Under the pieces are notes generated by a model that did not search any database, had not been told where the DNA came from, and was given only the letters and a program-made list of their open reading frames with translations. Made by a program: the position numbers and the translations under genes. A stretch of DNA of 64,000 nt from Thermogemmatispora onikobensis (lineage in GTDB: Bacteria; Chloroflexota; Ktedonobacteria; Ktedonobacterales; Ktedonobacteraceae). Shown in pieces: positions 51,462-58,287 of this stretch (the stretch's first letter is position 1; each line of letters begins with the position of its first letter). The stretch is taken from NCBI RefSeq assembly GCF_001748285.1, contig NZ_BDGT01000020.1, positions 25,866-89,865 on the forward strand, written 5' to 3'.

Positions 51462-51803
51462 CGAGAAAACCAGCCCCTATCTAGATCTGCCGCTACCCGC
51501 AGCGGCCCGCATGCAGCCCGCCGTCGGTAACAGGCATAGAATAGAAAGGTGAGAAATGCTGCAATGATGCTTCACTCCCGAGGAGCGCGGGGCCAGCACT
51601 GCTCTGCAACGAGCTGAGCGCGCCGCGCCCACCTCGATTGCTCCCAGTATAGCATACTTTGCGCGTGGGGCGCTATCCTTTCTCTGCTTTTCCCACGGAC
51701 CGGCAACAGCAGGCCATACGCCGCGACGGAAGACCTGTGCTATAATAGAAACTCCCAGGACACTCACCTGAGAGAAATGAGAGTAACTGGAGAAGACGCG
51801 CAT
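51462..51803. other. Divergent intergenic region rpsU / HD gene
   Basis: About 340 bp. Minus-strand TATACT inside the dyad AGTATGCTATACT (around 51643-51655) is a -10 candidate for rpsU. Plus-strand TATAAT is at 51741. Nothing else supported. Confidence 0.45.
51741..51746 (+). promoter_or_regulatory. Extended -10 box of the HD gene
   Basis: TGC-TATAAT, 58 bp before the ATG at 51804. No convincing -35. Confidence 0.45.
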
Positions 51804-52445
51804 ATGCCAACTCGCGATGACGCTTATCGTCTGATGACTGAACACGTGAAAAACCTGAATCTGCAGCGTCACATGTTAGCTGTCGAGGCCGCCATGCGCT
51901 TCTACGCTCGCCACTATGGCGAGGACGAAGAACTGTGGGGCATCACTGGCTTGCTGCACGACTGCGACTACGAGGAATATCCTGACCTGCAAGAGCATAC
52001 CCGCGTACTGGCCGGCTGGCTGCGCGAGGCCGGCTACGACGAGCGCATTATCTACGCCATCCTGGCTCATAACGACCTCAACGCCGAGACTCACCCACGC
52101 AGCGATCTGCTCTCCAAAGCACTCTATGCCTGTGACGAGATCACCGGCCTTATCACCGCCACCGCTCTGGTGCGGCCCAACAAGAGTATTCTTGGACTAG
52201 AGGTCTCGTCGGTGCGCAAGAAGATGAAAACGAAGGGCTTCGCCGCCGGGGTTAACCGCGAGGACATCATCCGCGGAGCCGCCGACCTTGGCGTTGACCT
52301 TGACGAGCACATTGCCAATGTCATCACGGCCATGTCCCGCATTGCCGATGAGCTTGGGCTGGCCGGTTCCACTTCCAGCAATGGGGCTACGGCCAGCTCC
52401 AGCCCCGGGACCAGCGAGGCGCATCAGGCCGCTCGCAGCGAATAA
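51804..52445 (+). CDS. HD-domain protein
   Basis: The 213-residue protein has an HD phosphohydrolase-like core: an N-terminal helix ending in H-M-L-A-V-E-A-A-M, L-L-H-D-C-D-Y-E-E-Y-P with the H-D pair, the H of Q-E-H-T-R-V-L, and the later A-H-N and D-E-I-T-G-L segments. A single metal-dependent domain of this length often acts on nucleotides or phosphate esters. I prefer ATG 51804 with GGAGAAG, over 51777. The Ser/Ala/Gly-rich C terminus is probably disordered. Substrate unknown. It precedes the Cas4-like pair by 60 bp and may share its transcript. Confidence 0.83.
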   Translation: MPTRDDAYRLMTEHVKNLNLQRHMLAVEAAMRFYARHYGEDEELWGITGLLHDCDYEEYPDLQEHTRVLAGWLREAGYDERIIYAILAHNDLNAETHPRSDLLSKALYACDEITGLITATALVRPNKSILGLEVSSVRKKMKTKGFAAGVNREDIIRGAADLGVDLDEHIANVITAMSRIADELGLAGSTSSNGATASSSPGTSEAHQAARSE

Positions 52446-52505
52446 GCCCCGTGCCGATGAAGGCGCAAGGGAGTGCCGTTACGCCACCGCGGTGGAGGAG
52501 CCTCC

Positions 52506-52922
52506 ATGCAGCCAGAGCAACGCCTGTCGCGAGGAAGACAGAAATCCAAGCGCTACTTTACCGCCAGCGAGGTGGCAGCCTTTGAATACTGTCCGCTCGC
52601 CTGGTGGTACGAGCAATACGAGCCAGCCGCCCAGGCAGATACAGAAGAGCTATTCGCGCGCATGGTCGAGCTGGAGCATGAGCATGGCCCCCAGGCCACA
52701 GCGCTCCCAGAGTACCAGCTTCACGAGCGTCTCTTGCTACGACGAGGTGCCTTCGACAACGGACAGGAGCAGCATCGAGAGCACGCAGAAGCGGTGGAAG
52801 ATGTTTACGATGAGGCGCGCGCGCTTCCCTTCGCCGGCTGTAGTCGCCGGCTCACCCTGGTCGCCATTGTGCTCTTGATCAGCGCCATCGCGCTGATCGC
52901 CGCCGCTGTCTTCCTGCGCTAA
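52506..52922 (+). CDS. Cas4-like N-terminal half with C-terminal membrane anchor
   Basis: The 138-residue product starts with Y-F-T-A-S-E-V-A-A-F-E-Y-C-P-L-A-W-W-Y, the opening pattern of Cas4/RecB nucleases, where the Cys (Cys29) is the first 4Fe-4S ligand. His73 is a candidate for the early nuclease His. Two-thirds of the way the sequence becomes polar, then a transmembrane helix (about 115-137) ends the protein at ...F-L-R. There is no catalytic D/E-x-K here. That part, with the other three Cys, is in the next gene, 121 bp downstream. GGAGGAG lies just before the ATG at 52506. This looks like half of a split enzyme rather than a frameshifted one, as each half has its own ATG and anchor. 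Confidence 0.65.
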   Translation: MQPEQRLSRGRQKSKRYFTASEVAAFEYCPLAWWYEQYEPAAQADTEELFARMVELEHEHGPQATALPEYQLHERLLLRRGAFDNGQEQHREHAEAVEDVYDEARALPFAGCSRRLTLVAIVLLISAIALIAAAVFLR

Positions 52923-53043
52923 CTGGTCGGTTGAGGGTATGCGCTCGCTCCGCTCGCCCAGAGCAGCCAGTGCCCCGCCGAGCATGAGTGAGCGACGCGG
53001 CGCATCATGAGCAACAGAGAGCGCCTGAACGAAGAAACGAACC

Positions 53044-53607
53044 ATGCTCAATAGCATCTTGCTTTCGCTTGGCCTTGCTGTTCTGCTCATTGCCATCGCG
53101 CTCTTGCTCCTGCTACGCAACGAGCGCGCTGCCCAGCGTGCCCGCTTGCTGGCGGAGCGCCAGCGTGCTCTGGGCCTGCCCGAGGGCACCCTTGTCTATG
53201 AGGACGCTGACGGCCAGGGGGAGCCGCTGGCATCGAACAGCTATCCGCTGGTTGGCAAGCCGGACTACGTGGTCGAGCTACCAGATGGGCGACCTGTGCC
53301 GATCGAGCTGAAGCCACAGGTGCAGAATGCCACCGCTCCCTATAGCAACCACGTGGTGCAGATCGGCGCTTACTGCCTGATTCTGGAGGACTACTTTGCT
53401 GTTCCCCCGACGCACGGCATTCTGCGCTATGGCGACAACGAGTTTACGATCGAATATACGCCAGCGCTGCGGCGCAAAGTGATTCGCCTACTAGAAGAGA
53501 TGCAGCGCTGCAGCGCCGAGCAGCCGCCGCTCCTTGCTCGCCAGAAGGCGGCCAAGTGCCGTGCCTGCCCCTTCCAGACCATCTGCCCTATCGGACGACG
53601 CTGGTAG
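53044..53607 (+). CDS. Cas4-like C-terminal half (nuclease core) with N-terminal membrane anchor
   Basis: The 187-residue product begins with a transmembrane helix (residues about 4-25) and an Arg/Ala-rich helix. The nuclease core follows: Asp74 in G-K-P-D-Y-V, Glu88 and Lys90 in P-I-E-L-K-P, Q-I-G-A-Y (Gln106, Tyr110), and the cluster Cys172-x2-Cys175-x5-Cys181 near the end. These are the Cas4/RecB residues missing from the preceding gene. Both proteins should sit in the membrane with cytoplasmic catalytic parts. No CRISPR or cas1/2 genes are in the window, so a role in adaptation is not implied. The ribosome site is weak. Confidence 0.78.
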   Translation: MLNSILLSLGLAVLLIAIALLLLLRNERAAQRARLLAERQRALGLPEGTLVYEDADGQGEPLASNSYPLVGKPDYVVELPDGRPVPIELKPQVQNATAPYSNHVVQIGAYCLILEDYFAVPPTHGILRYGDNEFTIEYTPALRRKVIRLLEEMQRCSAEQPPLLARQKAAKCRACPFQTICPIGRRW

Positions 53608-53825
53608 CCAGTACCGCAGCAGCTCCAGGCCGGCGCCAGGAGTTGACAGCTATGCCTGGGCGCACTAAACTGGACCCAAGAACAGCGCGCGGGGTCACAG
53701 GTGGCAGCGGAGTCGCCTCTCTTCCTCTCTGTTCTGTTCTTGCCCTGTTACTTACAAATAAAACAGCACAAGCAGCTGTGCTTGCCTGTTGTTCCATCTT
53801 GTTTGGTCTGGGAGAAGCTCTTCTC

Positions 53826-55097
53826 ATGGCAAGCGAAATTATTGAACTCACTGGACATATCATTGACTCCTGGACGTTGCCGCGCGCCTGGGACATCATC
53901 ATGGATCGCGGCGGTGACTTCCTCATCCAGGAGATTCAGGTCGGGAAGCATAAGAGCGAGCCGAGCTATGTGCGCATGGAGATCAAGGCCAACGACGAGC
54001 AGACGCTCGATCTGATTCTCTCGGAGCTACAGCAACTTGGGGCGATGCTGGTCAATGGCCACGATGTGCGCACAGCGCGTGTGGAACAGCGGGGAGTGCT
54101 CCCCGAAGGTTTTTATTCGACGACGAACCTACCGACCCAGGTCCGGCTCGGGGGCCAGTGGATCGACGTTGAGCATATCGAGATGGATGTGGCCATCGTC
54201 ATTGATCGTGAGCACCGCCGTGCCTACTGCAAGCCAATGCACGAGGTCGAGATCGGCGATGAGGTGGTGGTCGGTCACGAAGGCATCCGCGTGCAGTCCT
54301 TTGAACGCGCACGCGAGCGCGAGATCTTCGCCTTTATGCAGAGCGATGTCTCTTCCGAGAAGGCAAAGATCTTGATGATCCAGCATATCGCGCGCCAGAT
54401 GAAGGAGACGCGGGACCGCGGGGGGAAGATTCTCTTTGTGCTTGGTCCGGCGGTGATCCATACGGGGGCGGGCCGCTATGTAGCGGAGCTGATCCGCCGC
54501 GGCTACGTGCAGGTCATTTTCGGAGGAAACGCTATTGTGACTCACGATGTGGAGACAGCCCTCTTCGGGACTTCGTTGGGGGTCGATCTACACACGGGTG
54601 AGCAGGTTGAGGGTGGCCATCGCAATCACTTGCGCGCGATCAATGCTATTCGGGCGGTCGGTTCACTAGAGAAGGCGGTCGAGGTTGGCCTGCTCCGCGA
54701 AGGGCTGACCTATGAGGCGATCAAGCATCAGGTGCCGCTAGTGCTGGCCGGCTCGATCCGCGACGATGGCCCGATGCCGGGCGTGATTACCGATATGCAG
54801 GAGGCACAGCGTCAAATGCGCCAGGCCCTGCAAGGGGTGGAAATGGCCATTATGGTGGCTTCCATGCTGCACGCCATTGCCACTGGTAACCTGCTGCCGG
54901 CCACCGTGCGTACGGTGGTGGTGGATATCAACCCGGCAGTGGTGACGAAGCTGGCCGATCGCGGCAGCTTCCAGGCCGCTGGCCTGGTCACGGATGCCGA
55001 GCTCTTCCTGCGTGAGCTGGTCGAGGCTTTGCGGCGCGAGGCCGATCTTCCCAACGTGGCAACCTTGCAGGCCAGCCCCAGCCACACCCACAGCTAG
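53826..55097 (+). CDS. TIGR00300/LOR-SDH domain protein, possible ornithine cyclodeaminase
   Basis: The 423-residue product starts at ATG 53826 behind GGGAGAAG; the frame further upstream overlaps the nuclease gene and is not used. It has the N-terminal domain with H-I-I-D-S and the core G-P-A-V-I-H-T-G-A-G, F-G-G-N-A-I-V-T-H-D-V-E, G-T-S-L-G-V-D, G-G-H-R-N-H-L-R-A-I-N and V-D-I-N-P-A-V-V-T-K-L-A-D-R-G typical of TIGR00300, a family related to the LOR/SDH conserved domain. Members from archaea and cyanobacteria have been linked to ornithine cyclodeamination (ornithine to proline) with NAD. Metabolic role inferred. A terminator follows it. Confidence 0.82.
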   Translation: MASEIIELTGHIIDSWTLPRAWDIIMDRGGDFLIQEIQVGKHKSEPSYVRMEIKANDEQTLDLILSELQQLGAMLVNGHDVRTARVEQRGVLPEGFYSTTNLPTQVRLGGQWIDVEHIEMDVAIVIDREHRRAYCKPMHEVEIGDEVVVGHEGIRVQSFERAREREIFAFMQSDVSSEKAKILMIQHIARQMKETRDRGGKILFVLGPAVIHTGAGRYVAELIRRGYVQVIFGGNAIVTHDVETALFGTSLGVDLHTGEQVEGGHRNHLRAINAIRAVGSLEKAVEVGLLREGLTYEAIKHQVPLVLAGSIRDDGPMPGVITDMQEAQRQMRQALQGVEMAIMVASMLHAIATGNLLPATVRTVVVDINPAVVTKLADRGSFQAAGLVTDAELFLRELVEALRREADLPNVATLQASPSHTHS

Positions 55098-55407
55098 CGA
55101 CGTTGTCTCTGCTCTCCCTTATTCAGCACCGCCGTCGCTTGTTCCCGCCTCTCCGCCCGCCACAGGCTGACGGGGCGGGGCTTTTTGTGTTAGACTGATG
55201 ACCGGCTGCCTGGCAGCCTACCGCTCGGCTCCGACGACAGATAGATAGCCGAGCCTGCCAGGATAACCGTACCTCTCTGCCTGCCCTGCGACCTCCGCGC
55301 TGCCTTGACAGGCGGAGACCGGGGAGAGGTGCAATAGCAGCGTTGCTGGATAGACAATTGGGAACCATAGGCTCGCGGTCCCCTGGAAAGGTACCTGTCT
55401 CATCGCT
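55098..55407. other. Intergenic region TIGR00300 / EamA
   Basis: About 310 bp with the terminator at 55156-55186. No other element clear; the EamA promoter was not identified. Confidence 0.45.
55156..55186 (+). terminator. Rho-independent terminator
   Basis: Stem CCCGCC (55156-55161) with GGCGGG (55174-55179), followed by GC and TTTTT, 59 bp after the TIGR00300 stop. Confidence 0.7.
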
Positions 55408-56388
55408 ATGACCCCACAAGAGAAGCCCTCCGCTCGGCCAGAACAGCCCGAGCTGGTCTCTTCAGTCTCTGCTCCTGGAGCACCGTCTCTCGCAAGAGGA
55501 CTCTGGTGGCGCCTGCGCATCGATGGGTTGCTTCTGGTGGTGACGATGATCTGGGGCAGTACGTTCCTGGTGACGAAGTACACCATCCATTTTGTCGGTC
55601 TCTTTACCTACTTGGGATATAACTTCGGCATCGGAGCGCTGACGCTGGCGCTGCTTTTTCGCCGCCACTTACGCCATCTGACAGGTGCTGAGCTGCGTAG
55701 TGGCCTGATTCTCGGTCTGCTGCTCTTTAGCGGCTATGCTCTGCAGACGTTGGGCTTACAGTACACGATCACGAGCAAGGCAGGCTTTATTACGGGCCTC
55801 TATATTCCCCTGGTACCGCTCTTTGCCGTCCTGCTCCTTCACCAGCGCCCCTCGCTAGAGGCAGGACTTGGCTTTCTCTTCTCGCTGCTGGGCCTGACGC
55901 TGCTGTCGGTGAACAAGGATTTCAATTTGAGCTTTGGCCTGGGCGAAGCTTTGATTCTGGGCTGTGCGATTGCTTTCGCATTGCATATCGTCTGCATCAG
56001 CAAGTTTGTGGTGGGGGCTGATGCTCTCAATCTGGCGATTGTCCAGCTGGCCACGACTTCAGCACTGAGTTTGACAACGGCACTGCTGACCCATGAGGGA
56101 TTGCTGTTGCCAGCCAGCGCGCCAATCTGGGGAGCAGTGCTTTTTATGGGGGTGGTGGATATCGGCTTCTGTATGGGGACGATGAACTGGGCCCAGCAGT
56201 ATATCAGTAGCACACATGCGGCTCTGATCTATGCCTGCGAGCCGGTATGGGCGGGAATCTTCGGGACGCTGGCAGGCCAGACCTTGAGCGGCCTGGCCTG
56301 GGTGGGCGGCGCCTGCATCTGCTTGGGAATGATCATGAGCGAGGTGCGCCTGGCAACGCTGCTGAAGAGTCGGCGGCGCTCGAGTTAG
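55408..56388 (+). CDS. EamA/DMT family transporter
   Basis: The 326-residue membrane protein has ten helices in two repeats. Key marks are W-G-S-T-F-L-V-T-K in the first helix, L-F-S-G-Y-A-L-Q-T-L-G-L-Q-Y-T-I-T-S-K-A-G-F-I-T-G-L and, in the second half, A-I-A-F-A-L-H-I-V and I-Y-A-C-E-P-V-W-A-G-I-F-G-T-L-A-G. This is the drug/metabolite exporter family (EamA). Substrates vary from amino acids to drugs. The ribosome site before ATG 55408 is weak. It faces the Rpn-type gene across a shared hairpin. Confidence 0.87.
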   Translation: MTPQEKPSARPEQPELVSSVSAPGAPSLARGLWWRLRIDGLLLVVTMIWGSTFLVTKYTIHFVGLFTYLGYNFGIGALTLALLFRRHLRHLTGAELRSGLILGLLLFSGYALQTLGLQYTITSKAGFITGLYIPLVPLFAVLLLHQRPSLEAGLGFLFSLLGLTLLSVNKDFNLSFGLGEALILGCAIAFALHIVCISKFVVGADALNLAIVQLATTSALSLTTALLTHEGLLLPASAPIWGAVLFMGVVDIGFCMGTMNWAQQYISSTHAALIYACEPVWAGIFGTLAGQTLSGLAWVGGACICLGMIMSEVRLATLLKSRRRSS

Positions 56389-56409
56389 AAGGCGAGCAGT
56401 CTCGCCTTC
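56388..56409. terminator. Hairpin between convergent genes
   Basis: A perfect 9-bp stem GAAGGCGAG/CTCGCCTTC with loop CAGT starts at the last base of the EamA stop codon. It probably ends both the EamA and the facing Rpn-type transcript. Confidence 0.6.
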
Positions 56410-56460
56410 ATCTTCAGCAGCACAGAGCAGGAGCAGTCAGCCAGTACAGCGGATGGCTGT

Positions 56461-57453
56461 CTACTGCTCCTGATGCTCGATTTTACCGTTGGACGGGCGA
56501 CGACGCCCGTTCGTCTGCTCCACCAATCGCTGGCGAAGTTGCTCTCCTTCCTGGATCAGGCCAACGCTTACTACCAGCTCGGTCAAGACCGCTGGCTCGT
56601 TGATGCCAGCAGCAACCTCCCGGACCAGCTCACCAAGCTCGGGAAAGCGAGCAGATACCATGACTACCAGCATGCGCCGCAATTCGTTCAGGCGCTCGGC
56701 CCGCTCTTCCCGACGTCCTTCCTTGAGACCTTTCTCACGCCCCTCCTTCAACCCCTCCTCCAGAATCATTTGATAGATATCTGTCTGTTTCAGCTCCTGA
56801 ATGAAATCAGCCAGCATAGTAAACTGCTCCTTTAGCCACTGACGCTCACTGGCCGGGGCCGCAGCCCAGGCCAGGGCCGCGATCAAGAAACCGATGGCCA
56901 ACAAGTCATAGCGTCCGGCCTGCTCCAGACGCCTCTTCATCTCCACAATCAGCTCACGACGTTGCCCTTCACGTGTCAAAGGCAGCAGCGGCAGCGTGCC
57001 CCAGCGTCCCGACTGCAGCAGTTCCGCCGCTGGCGTATCCCAGAGCTTCAGCACCAGGAAATGAAATTCATGCACCTTCTTTTTGTTAGGTAACTCACGC
57101 TGATAGGGCGTGAGCGGCGCGGCACAACGACGGAGATAGACAACACACGACCAGACCGGGCATCGATAGCGCTGGTCCGCAAGAACATTATACAACAGCA
57201 GACGCTCGGCCATTCGAGCATCAGGACCACTTTGAAACTCTAAATGCACCATCACTGGCTTGCCCGCCAGCTCACAGGCGCTCACCACATCAGCCCGCAG
57301 CGCTCCTAGCTCTCTCAAGAGCGGAATATCTGCAAGCACAAACTCGGCGGAGGCATCGCGCTGATAACGCGCCTCGGGCAAAACAAGCTCGACAAAATCC
57401 TGAGCCGCCAGCTCGAAGAGCCGCTTCAGCGCCAGATCCCAGGATGTTCCCAT
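56461..57453 (-). CDS. Rpn/PD-(D/E)XK-like putative nuclease protein
   Basis: The 330-residue protein has the Rpn/transposase_31-type layout: W-D-L-A-L-K-R-L near the start, R-A-D-V-V-S-A-C-E and V-M-V-H-L-E-F-Q-S-G-P-D-A-R-M with the D...E-x-Q catalytic pattern of the PD-(D/E)XK fold, M-A-E-R-L-L-L-Y-N-V, and V-W-S-C-V-V-Y-L-R. The C-terminal half has a K-E-G-R-E-K-G-L-K-E-G-R-R-E-E-R coil (the typical E-G-x-x-x-G heptad tail) that may mediate multimerisation. Family members are DNA nucleases that promote recombination in E. coli (RpnA). The start at 57453 versus ATG 57483 is open: the promoter at 57499 would give nearly leaderless mRNA for 57483. AT-rich flanks hint at later acquisition. 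Confidence 0.75.
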   Translation of the reverse strand: MGTSWDLALKRLFELAAQDFVELVLPEARYQRDASAEFVLADIPLLRELGALRADVVSACELAGKPVMVHLEFQSGPDARMAERLLLYNVLADQRYRCPVWSCVVYLRRCAAPLTPYQRELPNKKKVHEFHFLVLKLWDTPAAELLQSGRWGTLPLLPLTREGQRRELIVEMKRRLEQAGRYDLLAIGFLIAALAWAAAPASERQWLKEQFTMLADFIQELKQTDIYQMILEEGLKEGREKGLKEGRREERAERLNELRRMLVVMVSARFPELGELVREVAAGINEPAVLTELVVSVGLIQEGEQLRQRLVEQTNGRRRPSNGKIEHQEQ

Positions 57454-57657
57454 TGCCCCGTTGGCCTGTTCCTCCTCCCACATTAGATTGATGAATTGAT
57501 TATAACAGATATCGTTTCTTATTACAACCATCATTCTTTCATTTTATATTACACAAGAATTCTCTTATAAGCAAGCAAGCTATATTAAAAGGAAGATTAA
57601 TACTCTGTATAGATCAAACCTGCAACAGCCATCTCGTGCCCTTTTCTCAGGCTGTCC
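57454..57657. other. AT-rich upstream region of the Rpn-type gene
   Basis: AT-rich for this genome, especially 57530-57620. It holds the Rpn-type promoter at 57499-57527 and runs into the thrS promoter at 57658. Confidence 0.5.
57499..57527 (-). promoter_or_regulatory. Near-consensus promoter of the Rpn-type gene
   Basis: On the minus strand TTGTAA (57522-57527), a 17-bp spacer, and TATAAT (57499-57504). It is only 16 bp before ATG 57483. Confidence 0.75.
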
Positions 57658-57686
57658 TTTACACTTGACGGTAAGTGTGCTATACT
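57658..57686 (+). promoter_or_regulatory. thrS promoter with operator-like inverted repeat in the spacer
   Basis: TTTACA (57658-57663), 17-bp spacer, TATACT (57681-57686) preceded by TGC (extended -10). ACACTT-gacggt-AAGTGT (57661-57678) forms a 6-bp-arm inverted repeat overlapping the -35. The transcript would carry a leader of about 600 nt before thrS. Confidence 0.65.
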
Positions 57687-57689
57687 TAG

Positions 57690-58200
57690 AAGCACTGAGA
57701 TTATGGCCCCAGCGTCTCGTCGCGAGACGACAGCGTAATCATAAGCATCTCCAAGCACAAGAGAAGATCAGCAACAGCGGCGATCACGCGAGACATGTCC
57801 CCTCCGCAGGGCATCCAGAGAGGCAACGCCAGCGGCTGCAAGCGTGCCTGCCCGAGGGAGATGGAGATCCATTTCCGCAGCAGCTTGGTTGCTCTGTTAG
57901 CTCGCTACTAATTGTGAGCGCCAGCCAACCACTCTGCTCGGAAAAGGAGTACGGAATGGGATACCCCTCGCCAGCCTGTACCGAGCCAGTAAGGTACACG
58001 CCTCGACCCCGTTAGCGGTCGCACGAGCGCAGGTCTTTGCTCTCCTGCCAGAGCCATATTAGTGGCGCTGGTTAGGCAGCGTGAGCTTGAGTAGCTCCTT
58101 TGGCATGCGAGTCCTGCTCAGGATGAGCGCCTGCGGAAGATGGGTGGAACCACGGAAGTCTCTTCGGCCTTTCGTCCCTGTTGGGATGAAAGGCTTTTTT
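57690..58200 (+). promoter_or_regulatory. T-box leader of thrS (antiterminator/terminator module clear, specifier not placed)
   Basis: The end is a clear T-box module. GGG-TGGAACC-ACG (58142-58154) can pair with CGT-CCC (58173-58178) around the tRNA-end-binding bulge TGGA. The competing terminator is a 12-bp stem, 58167-58178 with 58183-58194 (one G-T pair), loop TGTT, followed by six T residues. Upstream, an AGAGAG motif and a G-C-G-G-C-T-G-C-A-A hairpin loop (57818-57845) look like the distal part of stem I. The leader is longer than usual and I could not place the Thr specifier with confidence; ACC at 57928-57930 followed by AC is one candidate. TGGA predicts a tRNA with U before CCA. Confidence 0.8.
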
Positions 58201-58287
58201 GTTGTTCCGTCTGTTCCGTTAGCGAAGGGACAACCTCGTCTATGAGCGAGTGCACCAGTAGGCCAGACAGGGAGGTGTTTCGAAAAG

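Noticed and set aside
52506..53607. Split Cas4 as simple frameshift pseudogene
   Set aside because: Each half has its own start codon and its own complete transmembrane anchor, and the 121-bp gap lacks a continuing frame, so a single-base error does not explain it.
57665..58015. 116-residue open frame on the plus strand
   Set aside because: It lies wholly in the structured thrS leader; no ribosome site and atypical composition.
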